Below are positions 40,301 through 48,347 of a DNA stretch of 62,000 nucleotides, in pieces. The translations under genes and the position numbers were made by a program. The number at the start of each line of letters is the position of its first letter. Positions within the stretch are counted from its first letter, which is position 1. Under the pieces are notes generated by a model. The model was not told where the DNA came from and did not search any database. It worked only from the letters and a program-made list of their open reading frames with translations. This DNA comes from Cryptomeria japonica (Eukaryota; Streptophyta; Pinopsida; Cupressales; Cupressaceae): NCBI RefSeq assembly GCF_030272615.1, contig NC_081414.1:313011664-313073663 (forward strand). The letters are read 5' to 3'.

Positions 40301-43300
40301 TCTCTTTATAAATCTTTGTGGGCAGCAACCCATTGGAGACGCCAATCCCCACCACTAAGCACCAACTTAACAAGAAACACCAATCTCTTCTATTGAGAGG
40401 CACCAACCTCCAAAAGAACAAACTTTCACCCTCTTGAAAATAGCTTCTTCAATGGATGAATATCATTTGAATTTCCTTCATAAAATCTGCTCACAACTTA
40501 TTCATATATATTCTTTTCTTCAAAAATCTGCTGAAAATAGGAATGATATGACTTTAATTACTTGCTTTCTAACCTCCATTTCAACTTCTATTTATACCCT
40601 TCTTATGCCTCTTCACCCAATGGAGGCAATCCTTCCAATGAAGTTGGCCACACCAAGAGAGTCGGCCCATCTCAAAAAGCCCTTGAAAAATATTAAATTT
40701 AATTTGTGCTTGGGCACACACATGATTGAGGTCGGCTAACCTAATAAGGTCAAGATTTTAACTTTAAAATACAATAAACAACATCAAATATTATCCTTAT
40801 GTTACATTTTCCTTGGCATATTGATTCTCCTTTGATAGCAGCAACATGATGGCAGCGATACTCGTTTGACATCGATGACTACAATATTTCCAACAGCATG
40901 GTGTGTGAAGTTTTCTCTGTTGGGCACTTACTTTGTGGAATATTGTGGGCAAACCATAGACATCCTTGACTGGCCGCACCATCCTTTGTGATGACATGAG
41001 TGCTTTCTGGCATTTGAAAACAGATTAGACTGAGATGTGAGGATTGTTGACTGTCCAAGTATGAGGTGCAACTATCTTTGTGTGTATGGGCAGGTTATGA
41101 AGAGTAGTCTTAGCTTTGGAACAGAGTTTTAGTCATTCATTTGGAGCAATTGCAAGGTTAGAGCCTTGTGTATACCATTCTTTGTAAGTTGTGATTCAAT
41201 GTAGCAGACTGTCATGTAAGTTTCAATATTATCAATCAGATTGAGTTGGTGAAGACTAATGCTATATTTTTCATTAAATCTAGACACATGTCAAGTTAGT
41301 TCTATGAATGTTTATGTTATAATGTGTTCCAAAAACCATTAAACAAAGTGACGTAAAACAGTACGGTCTGAAAACTCTTTATACAGAATGCATACAAATT
41401 GTTTGACACAATGCTTACCAAGGAAAACAGTGGAAAACTTGCAAAAATAAAGAAATTTGTTTGGATCATTACAACTTTTTTGTTTCCTTTTACATACTCA
41501 ATATCAAAGACATAAGCTTGTATTTTTCTTACCTACTTCTGTTGACATTCATTCAGGTCCTTCTACTTAGAGAACTGCATCAAGTTGTTATGCTTAGTTC
41601 TCACTACAAACTTCCCAAAACCAAATATTGTCTAAACTTAAGCAAAGCATGCATGATTGCAAGCATCTTCTTGTCTTAAGTTGAATAATGCTTCTCCACA
41701 TCCCTGATTTTTTGACTCTCGAAAAATTGTAGGGTGCTTATTTTGCACAAGCACAGTTCCAATTCCCTCCCTTGATACATCACACTCTAGAAAAGTGTTG
41801 AGAAAAATCAGGAATTGTTAATATTGGACATATTCTCATAACCTTCCTAAATTGGTCAAATAATTGCTGAGCTGCATCCATCCAAGATAATGATCCCTTC
41901 TCAGTCAAATTTTTCAAGGGTGCTATCAACTGTGAAAACCCTTGAACAACTCTCTTCTAATAATCACATAGCCAAGGAATCTTCTTAGGTGGGTTAATGT
42001 CTTTGGTGTTGGTCAATCAAGGATGGCACGAATCTTCTCGAGCTTAACTCCATTGATATTAATCACATGTCCAAAATACAAGATTTTTGCCTTTCCAAAC
42101 ATACATTTAAGGATTTAGCAAATGATGATTGTGCTTCCATAATGACCAAGACCTCATCAATATGCCTGAGATGATCCTCCCATGTCTTTTTGTAAATCAA
42201 TGTCATTGATGAAAGGAAGAACAAACTTCCGCAATTGGTTGTTAAACGCCTGGTTCGTACAGGACTGGAATGTAGTAGGTGCATTGGTCACTCTGAAAGG
42301 CATGAATAGGAACTCATGATGTCCATAGTGACATCTGGAAATAGTCTTATATATATCCTCCTCCCTAACTTTGATCTAATGGTAGCTTGATAGTAGATCA
42401 ATTTGAGAAAAATAAACTGCTCCATGAAACTCATCATTAAGCTCATCGATCTTGGGAATCAAAAAATTGCTCTTGATTGTTTTCTTGTTAAGTGTTGATG
42501 CATCTCTTCATAATACGTTCAACAAAAACTTGGTAGGCCAAATTTTTTACTTTGACTTGGCAAAACTTCAGTGTTCCACGGGGACGTGTCCCCCCCTTTT
42601 TGGCCACATCTCGGAGACGGGGACCCGTCGTCCTGCCATCGCCACCCAAGCGCTGCCGGAGACGGGGAGACGTCTCCACGTCTCTGTGTCTCCTAAGGAG
42701 ATGGGGAGACGCCTCCACGTCTCCTTGGGAGACGTCTGGGCGTCTCCCCGTCCTTCGAGAGACGTGCGGACATCTCTCGAGGGATGGGGAGACGCCCAGA
42801 CGTCTCCCGTCGCCCCCATGTATATGCAATGTTTAAAATTAAAATTTAAAAAGAAGTGACTTTTTTGGGGGTTAAGGGGTAAACCCTAATTGGACGTGGG
42901 CCAATAGAAAAATAACACCCGACGCCTTTAGAAAATAATAAGAGTATTTTTGGCCCCAACTTGACCCCAACTTGGGGGCGCTGCCCCCAAACCCCCATTG
43001 AAAAATATAGGGGGAAACCAAGCCGATAGAAGTAGGGAAAATTTAACCTCCGAGTCTGATTAGGCTCCATATAACAACACAATTAGCATTGAAGAAATCT
43101 TGGTATTTAGATTTAGTATTTCAAATTTCCTATAGTCTCATTTGAAATGTAATTATTATACTGTAATACTGTCATACATCTTTTCAAAACTAGTTTTTCA
43201 AGTACTATATGTATATGTATAACTATATCAGCAGCACCACCCCGCACCCCCCCGCTGTCCCCAAACTTAGGCCCTTGGTCCCCCCGTCCCGGAAATGCGT

Positions 43301-46147
43301 CCCTACGTCCCCCCGTCCCCAACGCCCATGGAACACTGCAAAACTTGCACTATCAATAAACACAAATAAATAAAATAAATTTAAATAAAAAAAAGGCATT
43401 AGAAAATAATCCAATTCATGTATAGCTAGGAAAACTTATCAATTGTACAGCAATGGAGAAATAACTGAAAAAAAATGAAATGAAAAAGTTTTTGACGGGA
43501 GGGTTTTTGAGAGAACTCAGCAAAAATTTGGCAACAATGGGTGAATTTTGACAAATGAGTTTCTGGGAAGTAACTCACTGATTACTTTTGGTTTGGGAGT
43601 ACTCATTGATTTTCAAGTAGCCTACAAAATTTTTGAAGCATATTTGTATTCAATAATACAAGCATCTTCTTTTTTGTTTACAGAGCACACTACTGTAAAT
43701 GTATGGAATAAATTCTTTGTATTTAAAGACTGGCTTAATCATGTTTTGTTTTCTTATAACTACCTTTTTCGAAACTCTTTTGATGCCACATACGATTCCA
43801 TTGGGAAAAGGAATCTGAAGATGTCATTTGCATGCAGTGCAAAAGTTGTTCTGGGGTGGAAAATAGAGCATTGTTTATGTGTACCTTTAAAGTCATAATT
43901 TTTGAAGTACCAATGCCTTACTAATGTCTCATGTGAGCCTTAGTCCTACAGATTGTTTTGAATCTAATCTTCCTCTTTCATACCTAGACTTTCCTTAACG
44001 ATTTTTCTTAAAGAAAGGATTGAAAACATTTCTTCTTTGGAATCTCAGGCTATTTACTCATGCAGTTACATAGCTTAAGTAGATGATAGATATATCCATA
44101 GCATTATAAAAGCATAGAATCTTCCCAATATTTAATTTTTTCATTTTTTATATCCGTTTGTTTTCATTACTGGATGTTTCTTTGTTGGTAATATATTTAC
44201 TCAGATTTCAAATAATCATTATTTTCAACTCTTCTATGATTTCATTTTCTACTACCAGTAATTTTCCTAATAATCCCATGCCATGTTGCTGAATCAGTTG
44301 ATCTCCTTGCCGATTCAGGTACAAAATGTCTCAGAATTGGAACATCTCTCGAAATGTCTGTAGAATTGTTTTGGATATTGCATTTTCCCACAAAATGGTT
44401 TTGCCAAACACCTCTCATATCTGCATGATTCCATCCATGATGTGGCATTTCCAAAGTGATTCTGTACATCAGTTGCTTATTTTTGACTTTTTGAAAGCAA
44501 AAGAATCCTAAACAAAACATTTCCCAAATGCAAACAAGGATTGACATGACTAGAAGTGGGTCTTTTGTTTCTCTATAAACGAGTATTTCAGTTACTGTAT
44601 ATGCAGTGGCAGCCACATCTTGAATTCATTGAAATTGTTGGTAGTGTGGTGGTTGTGAACTGTTTTTCTGTATATTTTGAGATCAAAAGTTTTGAATCTT
44701 CTAGTTTTTACTTGCAGCTGTGAACAATCAACTGTTTGCAGTTACTGAGTATAAACTGTAAAATAGATAAACTATTAAAACCTATGTTTGCATTCAAAGT
44801 CAACACATACACAATATTAATATATTATTTTTTATTAATAAACTAATTTTTGTTTAATATTTTTATTTATATAATTTATCATATAGTAAAATACTATATA
44901 TAGATACATATATTTAATTCAAATATAATCACATATATGAATATATGTAATTTTCTGAAACATAGTACATCATAAAATTTTAAATTTATTTTTCATATTT
45001 CATTTGTATGACTAAATCAAAATAGTAAAATTAAATACAATATATACTATATTGCTAAATGATACAATATAATTATATAAATTTGAATATATATAGTCGA
45101 TAGTAATTTATAATATTTAGATATTATATTCATTTTTTGGTATGGATGTACCCAGAACATACCCAAAGCCCACCTCAAAATAAAAAATCTGTCATACCAG
45201 CATATCGTGCCCATGTATTTGTACCTGTATCTGATTCGGCAACCTAGATACAAGGCAATTATATGTAAAGGAAGTTGACCATAGTTCTAATATTTTACTT
45301 ATGTTTTATTCAGTTTTATTTATCATTATGATTGGATAAAAGTTTAAAACTTTTGCTTGTGTACATCTTTCAATCTTTGCTTCAGAGGCATTGAAATTAC
45401 TTTTTCTAGTTGAGGACTGTTACTGTTTTATAACCATTTGATAGGCATAATGTTCTATATGGAGTAAGATTTTGTCACTGAATCCATTTGATATATCTGG
45501 AGTTGAAACTTGGATTATGTGTAGCATTAACTATTCCAAACTTTTTGGCAATCTTAGCATTTTATTTATTATTTTTGACAAATGCAGGTTAGCAGGCAAA
45601 GTAAATCATTTTTAGAGGCTGTGACTGAGATTCTAAACTGTACATGGGATAATGAGAGGATCGAGTATGCTTTACCTCCATTTATGGCCCTGGTGAGTTA
45701 TTTTGAGCCCTTAATTCACATTATGGTAAGTGTTTTCAGGCAAGCTGTTGCATGAAGAGATTAGGGATTCCTCCATCTATGATACATTAAGGTAGAAATC
45801 ATGCAACATTCTTAAAGGAAATACATGCAAAAAGAAGAATAGGCTTTTTTTTCAATATCTTTTACTTTTCCATTTCAAGTTTTAGATGTAACAGTCAAAC
45901 ACGGTAACTGTTTATGCAGCTATTGGGGGAACCGGGATATGGTGGGTCTTGTACACCATCTATGGTAGGTGCAGTTCAATCATGGAGGAAGAGAGATTCA
46001 CAAAATTCTCAAGTAATATGGAAAAAATTAGCAGAGGCAAATATGTCTGTGGAGAGAGAACTACTTTTCTTAAAGCATATAGCTGAAGAGCAACCAGAGA
46101 ATTATAAAAAGGTTATAGAGAACTGTAGCAAAATTTCAGCTGAAAAG
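10341..46147 (+). CDS. PMK: Phosphomevalonate kinase, exons 1-8 (3' end not in window)
   Basis: The enzyme phosphorylates mevalonate 5-phosphate to the 5-diphosphate with ATP, a step of the mevalonate route to sterols and other isoprenoids. It belongs to the GHMP kinase family. Joined exons (8+151+101+116+53+405+105+228 nt) give 389 uninterrupted codons. The protein starts [20 protein letters not shown] (GHMP motif 1). It has [12 protein letters not shown] at about 133-143, the ATP-binding Gly/Ser loop [10 protein letters not shown] at 189-198, [13 protein letters not shown] at 251-263, and [17 protein letters not shown] from 314. Plant PMK is about 505 residues, so about 115 residues, including the C-terminal Gly-rich motif 3, must lie in later exons that I could not find. 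Introns measure 157, 8433, 317, 200, 16661, 8645 and 227 bases; the long ones are filled with transposons. All junctions are GT-AG and no frame damage is seen, so the gene looks functional as far as it can be read. Confidence 0.93.
10506..10656 (+). CDS. PMK: PMK coding exon 2
   Basis: Residues 3-53. The acceptor is TTTGCAG at 10505 and the donor is GTACTT at 10657. It encodes GHMP motif 1 ([18 protein letters not shown]) and RFYAIVKP, and ends with SWAW. The frame stays open beyond the donor, but that extension is intronic. Confidence 0.93.
10831..10874. repeat. 22-bp tandem duplication in PMK intron 2
   Basis: GGACTTTTCACAACAATACA plus AT occurs twice in direct succession, without a mismatch. 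Confidence 0.9.
11892..12625. mobile_element. hAT-type element, copy H, in PMK intron 2
   Basis: It is bounded by an exact 8-bp target duplication GTTTTCTA (11884-11891 and 12626-12633). The terminal inverted repeats match at 11 of 16 positions (CAAAGTTGCTGGTTCC against CTATGTTACGAGTTCC). Iterated GGTAC/GGTATTGG units lie inside the left end, followed by TTTTTTTTCCTTGGGTA, which recurs in the hAT fragment at 21.1 kb. A 77-codon minus frame (12135-12368) ends in the acidic tail FDEEEYEDY, which could be the end of a lost transposase. No dimerisation domain is visible. Confidence 0.8.
12135..12368 (-). pseudogene. Acidic-tailed open frame inside hAT copy H
   Basis: 77 codons, not recognised as a known domain. 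The C-terminus is strongly acidic ([14 protein letters not shown]). Its place inside a hAT element suggests a remnant of the transposase C-terminus, but this is inference from context. There is no intact upstream part. Confidence 0.3.
12626..16836. other. PMK intron 2, middle part: old duplicated sequence
   Basis: No gene. About 60 bp beginning GAGTCCCATTGACCTATT occurs at 12894-12950 and again at 13907-13960, a direct repeat about 1 kb apart. Two diverged copies of about 200 bp lie at roughly 15025-15240 and 15365-15560 (shared GGAGAGAGAAAAT and TCACTTTTGCC-type phrases). A shorter pair lies near 14599 and 14752. These are probably old transposon remains that I cannot classify. Confidence 0.5.
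16837..16910. repeat. 37-bp tandem duplication in PMK intron 2
   Basis: Two adjacent copies sharing AGCTTTGGTTTAGTGATAG, differing at about four positions. Confidence 0.85.
16997..17251 (+). other. Unrecognised 84-codon open frame in PMK intron 2
   Basis: The composition is mixed rather than low-complexity (it ends [18 protein letters not shown]), unlike most intron frames here. It has no recognised domain and no visible promoter. It could be a remnant of a retroelement gag, an old exon, or chance. Confidence 0.2.
17486..17645. repeat. 80-bp tandem duplication in PMK intron 2
   Basis: Two adjacent 80-bp copies (shared GGGAAAGTAGTTTGATCC and GGCTGATCATCTTTGGTC) with a few differences, pointing to a fairly young duplication. 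Confidence 0.9.
18937..19092 (+). repeat. Three tandem 52-bp units carrying the exon 3 splice acceptor
   Basis: Units begin at 18937, 18989 and 19041. Each contains GGCTCAAGTATTTCATT, a pyrimidine-rich stretch and ATTTCACAG. The last unit supplies the acceptor used for PMK exon 3, and its final three bases (CTA) are the first codon of that exon. Acceptors at 18985 and 19037 are near-identical copies. Confidence 0.95.
19090..19190 (+). CDS. PMK: PMK coding exon 3
   Basis: Residues 54-86 plus two bases ([20 protein letters not shown] and on to NVSSL). The acceptor ATTTCACAG (ends 19089) is the last of three tandem copies; only this one keeps the frame. The donor is GTATAG at 19191. Confidence 0.92.
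19508..19623 (+). CDS. PMK: PMK coding exon 4
   Basis: Completes residue 87 and encodes residues to 125 ([20 protein letters not shown], then KLLVQ), entering in phase 2 and leaving in phase 1. The acceptor is TGTGCAG at 19507 and the donor is GTGCTC at 19624. Confidence 0.92.
19824..19876 (+). CDS. PMK: PMK coding exon 5
   Basis: Residues 126-143, [18 protein letters not shown], 53 bases. The acceptor is CATGCAG at 19823 and the donor is GTATGT at 19877. The following intron is 16.7 kb. Confidence 0.92.
19877..21078. other. Start of PMK intron 5, nothing recognised
   Basis: AT-rich sequence without long frames, repeats or transposon ends that I can identify. Confidence 0.5.
21079..21185 (+). 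mobile_element. Left end of a hAT element, truncated
   Basis: It starts CTAAGTTGCTGGTAC, matching the left end of copy H, with iterated GGATACGG/GGGTACG units and the shared TTTTTTTTCCCTTGGGTA. It breaks off where the Copia gag remnant begins, and no right end or target duplication was found. Confidence 0.55.
21199..22330 (+). pseudogene. Copia-type gag remnant with two zinc knuckles
   Basis: A decayed frame with several stops and shifts. The order is a Lys-rich start, an acidic stretch with coiled-coil character ([20 protein letters not shown]), a Lys-rich linker, and two CCHC zinc knuckles near 22007 and 22195. The second knuckle is intact ([14 protein letters not shown]). The first ([14 protein letters not shown]) has Arg where the zinc-binding His should be. 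Paired knuckles of this spelling are typical of plant Ty1/Copia gag. The protease, integrase, RT and RNase H that should follow are absent: only about 1.3 kb separates gag from the 3' LTR. Confidence 0.7.
23687..27168 (+). mobile_element. Copia 3' LTR, about 2.5 kb without its nested hAT insertion
   Basis: It begins TGTTGGAAATATTGTCATTG right after a purine tract, the usual start of this class of Copia LTR. Inside are a 52-bp tandem repeat around 25.85-26.05 kb (GGGCTGGGTCC, CCCATGTAACGTG), a splice/R-like segment GAGGGAGGTTTTCCCAGG near 26.54 kb, a triplicated GGTTGGTGCCTCTAG unit (about 26.81-26.93 kb), GGATTTCCACGTATATC near 26.99 kb and AATTCACCCCCCCTCTCAGT near 27.13 kb. The last two are typical U5 features. 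The right end is placed at CGTCA by inference. hAT copy B lies inside. Confidence 0.65.
24046..25007 (+). mobile_element. Non-autonomous hAT-type element, copy B, nested in the Copia LTR
   Basis: An exact 8-bp target duplication CATAATAT (24038-24045 and 25008-25015) and inverted ends (CTACGTTACCCC against CTACGAAACCCG) define it. Both ends carry arrays of GGGGACG/CGTCCCC (24050-24145 and 24762-25005). The middle shares with copy C the phrase GAGCCTAATCAGACTC, GC-rich palindromic units (GGGGCAGCGCCCC) and GGCGTCGGGTGTTATTTTTC. There is no transposase. Frames across the arrays are compositional artefacts. Confidence 0.88.
27203..27601 (-). other. Unrecognised 132-codon open frame
   Basis: It lies between the Copia LTR and the large solo LTR, on the minus strand. 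It is hydrophobic and Val/Pro/Ser-rich without a recognised domain or clear signal peptide. It may be a piece of a retroelement, or chance in a stretch with few stops. Confidence 0.2.
27860..28010 (+). repeat. Minisatellite of about 21 bp, about seven units
   Basis: Units follow GGGNTAGGCATCTATCCATAC with variation in length and sequence; the regularity is clearest as CATAC/CATGC followed by GGG. Confidence 0.8.
29460..29640. repeat. GC-rich island with perfect palindrome in the solo LTR
   Basis: About 180 bases of high GC in otherwise AT-rich DNA, including GGGGCCCGCGGGCCCC and CATGCGCAGG-type inverted pieces. CpG sites are still numerous, which is unusual in methylated plant repeats. Confidence 0.6.
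29947..30230 (+). repeat. Tandem array with ACACAGGGAGAT...TTCACAGAGAA units
   Basis: Six units of about 46-65 bp, each with ACACAGGGAGATCT, TTCACAGAGAA and a GA- or T-rich spacer of variable length. Confidence 0.85.
30290..30690 (+). repeat. Tandem array with AATCTGAAACTAATTTCTTATC units
   Basis: About seven units of roughly 42-60 bp sharing CTGAAACTAATTTCTTATCA and AATGAATCCCATTCTC. It is distinct from the neighbouring array. Confidence 0.85.
31298..36537. other. Rest of PMK intron 5: decayed, purine-rich on the + strand
   Basis: 31.3-33.0 kb shows nothing recognisable. From about 33.0 to 35.5 kb the + strand is strongly purine-rich and broken frames read Lys/Glu-rich (for example 33439-33681, and a coiled-coil-like piece near 35.08-35.16 kb). 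This resembles the sense strand of a decayed retroelement coding region, but no zinc knuckle, protease or RT motif was found, so the class is unknown. Confidence 0.4.
36538..36942 (+). CDS. PMK: PMK coding exon 6
   Basis: 135 codons (residues 144-278), the largest exon read. It carries the ATP-binding loop [10 protein letters not shown] (189-198), the helix [16 protein letters not shown] and [21 protein letters not shown] Ser/Asp-rich insert at about 168-180 is the least conserved part. The acceptor is TTTACAG at 36537 and the donor is GTTTTC at 36943. Confidence 0.95.
36943..40130. other. First part of PMK intron 6, no gene recognised
   Basis: T-rich sequence with an unrecognised 95-codon minus frame (37510-37797). 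At about 39.20 kb CATAGTTAAAATTC and CTTTGACTTGGC resemble the left end of the insertion at 60.57 kb, hinting at another short transposon whose right end I could not find. Confidence 0.35.
40140..40895 (-). mobile_element. Copia-type LTR, minus orientation
   Basis: On the minus strand it starts TGTTGGAAATATTG at 40895, nearly the same start as the LTR at 23687. It then has TATAAATAGAAG near 40600, a segment with TTGGTGCCTCTC and GGGATTGGCGTCTCC, and near its end GGGTTTCCATGTAAATC, a U5 feature. The left limit is uncertain and no primer-binding site is seen. The family is probably close to the Copia in intron 5, whose LTR has the same GGTTGGTGCCTCT units. Confidence 0.6.
41450..42490 (-). pseudogene. 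Ty3/Gypsy reverse transcriptase and RNase H remnant
   Basis: Reading the minus strand from 42490 downward gives, in shifting frames, the landmarks of Gypsy [71 protein letters not shown] and [15 protein letters not shown]. They continue into the RNase H region and its end ([13 protein letters not shown]). The position of the catalytic xDD box reads FIND, with the first Asp changed. Many stops and frameshifts make it inactive. Gag, protease and integrase are absent. It lies just left of hAT copy C. Confidence 0.85.
42569..43338 (-). mobile_element. Non-autonomous hAT-type element, copy C, in PMK intron 6
   Basis: An exact 8-bp target duplication CAAAACTT (42561-42568 and 43339-43346) and inverted ends CAGTGTTCCA on both sides define it. 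The left array (42580-42825) is made of GGAGACGTCTCC-type units, the right array (43230-43325) of CGTCCCC units. The middle, on the minus strand, matches copy B (GAGCCTAATCAGACTC, GGGGGCAGCGCCCCC, GGCGTCGGGTGTTATTTTTC). No transposase is present. Confidence 0.9.
43347..45129. other. PMK intron 6, nothing recognised
   Basis: AT-rich, with an unrecognised 116-codon + frame at 43548-43898 and an unrecognised 124-codon minus frame at 44242-44616. Neither shows a domain that I know. Confidence 0.4.
45130..45247. mobile_element. Right end of a hAT element of the D/E/H type
   Basis: It ends CGGCAACCTAG, which read inverted is CTAGGTTGCCG, a variant of the hAT terminus seen in copies D, E and H. Inside it are GTACCTGTATC/GTACCCAGAAC units. 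The left end and target duplication were not found. Confidence 0.45.
45588..45692 (+). CDS. PMK: PMK coding exon 7
   Basis: 35 codons (residues 279-313) from VSRQSKSF through [20 protein letters not shown]. The second half matches the family well; the first dozen residues are variable. The acceptor is AAATGCAG at 45587 and the donor is GTGAGT at 45693. Confidence 0.9.
45920..46147 (+). CDS. PMK: PMK coding exon 8
   Basis: 76 codons (residues 314-389): [20 protein letters not shown], then a helical stretch ending NCSKISAEK. The acceptor is TTATGCAG at 45919. The donor is GTGCAT at 46148, with phase 0. Reading on in frame meets a stop within about 10 codons and loses similarity, so more exons are expected. 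Confidence 0.9.
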
Positions 46148-46804
46148 GTGCATATAAAATTTTCATACCACTCCTAATGATCTACATTTATATAATTATG
46201 ATGAATGCTTTGTTTTCCTAAATATGCTTATTTTCTTTTTCCCCCTTAAAGAGAAATTCTCAACGTATGGAAATTTGAGATTGACAATTAAACAAATTGA
46301 AATTTTGCAGCATTTAAACTCTGTAATTAACACAATGATCAATCAGATAAGTAATTAACTTCCCATTATTTAGTTGTCTCACTGAATTCAATTGCTGATA
46401 TATTTCCGTGGTTGCTTCATTAACACCACCAGTTAGAAGAAAACTGGAACCCAGATACCAACTACTTATCACATTATCAAGTTTTTTTTTTTCTAATTCA
46501 CAGCATATGCAGATCAACAAGATATGTCATGGAAATTTTCTATTAATATTATGATGGCCTGATTAGTTTGTCTTGAGCCATTCAACTTCTCAAGCAAGTG
46601 AAATCATTTTCAGATAAAATGGCTGAGGTTTTGTACCCAACAAATCATACTGATCCAACATGTCTTCATAGGTTTAACCAACTTCAAGACTTTCTAAACT
46701 CAACCTGCACAACCATACTGTTACTGACAAAATCATACAGAAAATCTTATGGAAAGTCTCACTAAGATTAAGGTGAATACTAAGCTTTTTTAAGGCCAAA
46801 AGGA
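46148..46804. other. Start of PMK intron 8 (presumed), nothing recognised
   Basis: Begins with the exon 8 donor. Short AT-rich stretch without repeats or frames of note. Confidence 0.5.
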
Positions 46805-46812
46805 GTTATGAC

Positions 46813-47381
46813 CAGAGTAGTCAGATACTCCTTTGTCCCTCCTTGTGCACACGTAGCCCTATATCTGAAACAAATACGTAACCTATATTGCCCGGATACA
46901 CGTTGGATGCTGTACCCACTATGTGCCCAAAAAACCTTGATTTTCCAATCATGCCGGATGCCATGTGATTTGATTTTTTAAAAATTTGACGTAAATCTTC
47001 CTAAATTTAATTTAAAAAATATTCATTCATGCAATTTGAAAAATAAATTTGGCATAAACAAAACCTACACCAAATGAGAAAGACAAATGAAATGTATTTC
47101 TATTTTGGTGACCCATTTTTTTGGATTATCTTCCGATGCAACTTTACTGTTTTTACATATTGTTAATTGTTAAATCAACTTATAATTATTTATGTAGCAC
47201 TTACGTGTGTATATTGTGTTTGAAGTAATGAAAAGCTCTTTGAATAACCTAGAAAATTGTGTAAGATATGTGTATGTGTTTTTTATGAATGTCGTACCCA
47301 GCTGTATCTATATTGGGGGTCTTGAAAAATGGCCATATCCATATCTAATACCGTATCCATATCCGTGTCCATGCAACTTTG
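46813..47381 (-). mobile_element. Non-autonomous hAT-type element, copy D
   Basis: 569 bp between exact 8-bp repeats GTTATGAC (46805-46812 and 47382-47389). The ends are CAGAGTAG and, inverted, CAAAGTTG. Subterminal units are GGATACGG-like (here as CCGTATCC, CCGGATAC). The AT-rich middle is the reverse complement of copy E. No frame encodes a transposase. Confidence 0.9.
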
Positions 47382-47389
47382 GTTATGAC

Positions 47390-48347
47390 ATAAAATATGA
47401 TCAATAAAGCCATATAAGAAATCTAAATATTTTTAAAGAAACATTAAAGACATTTTTTAATGGGTTTTGGTTGTTTCACATGAAGTGAGGGGGTTTATGT
47501 CTGAGTCCTTGATAGAGTTTTAAGTGAGTGTGAACACCGGTAATGATTAAAACAGAGGAAGAGATAAGATTTCTCAATGCACCCAAGTTTAGACATGACA
47601 CTGTTTTAAGGTTCTATTTGTTTTCTAAGATGAATGAGTTGTGTCATATCATACAACATTCTGTATTGAGATTCAAAACATGTAACTGTTGCATACAGGG
47701 ACAGTAAACTGATCAGTCTGCTGCTGGTGAATAAATGTTTTTGATTTGCCAAGGTACTCCACATGGAACAAAATTTTAAAATGCATATGACATTAGGGTC
47801 ACTCTATCTTTTATCGTGTGTATTGAATGCTATTTTTGATGTGATACTTATAGTTTGTTCTATTTGAGGCAATGCAAGGCTGAACAGCATGCAAGGGTAA
47901 ACCTTTCTTCGAGTTAGAAGGGGAAGTTGCATTGTAACTAAAATTAAAACACCCTAGAACTCTAAATCTTATCGATTCTCAAGTATGGGCACAAGGCTAA
48001 ACAACTCTTAGACACAAGATGAGAGATTCCATAATTTTTGACCTTCTGCTAATAACCTAACCTATGACAGCTAAGACAAACACTTTTTTTTTGGTTGAAG
48101 GCAGAAATAAAATAGAATGAGTACAAATAGGAATTGAATTGGAAACACAATACACAAATGGGTTAAATATTTGAGAATTGCATTCAAAGCTACAAATACT
48201 TGAATTAATAAAGATTGCAATACAAAGCCTATAATAATCATTAAATTCTATTCAATTCACAAAATCACTTCATAAAATAATGCATCTTCATTTGAACAAC
48301 AATTTTAGCAGTGAGTAGGCATTTTTTTGCAGCAGAATTAAACTAAA
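47390..48347. other. Between hAT copy D and the solo LTR, nothing recognised
   Basis: AT-rich DNA without identifiable genes. Part may be the front of the Gypsy LTR whose end lies at about 50250, split by the solo LTR insertion, but this cannot be shown here. Confidence 0.35.

Noticed and set aside
42452-42859. Four long overlapping frames on both strands
   Set aside because: They lie in the GGAGACG array of hAT copy C; low-complexity GC-rich sequence gives long frames by chance.
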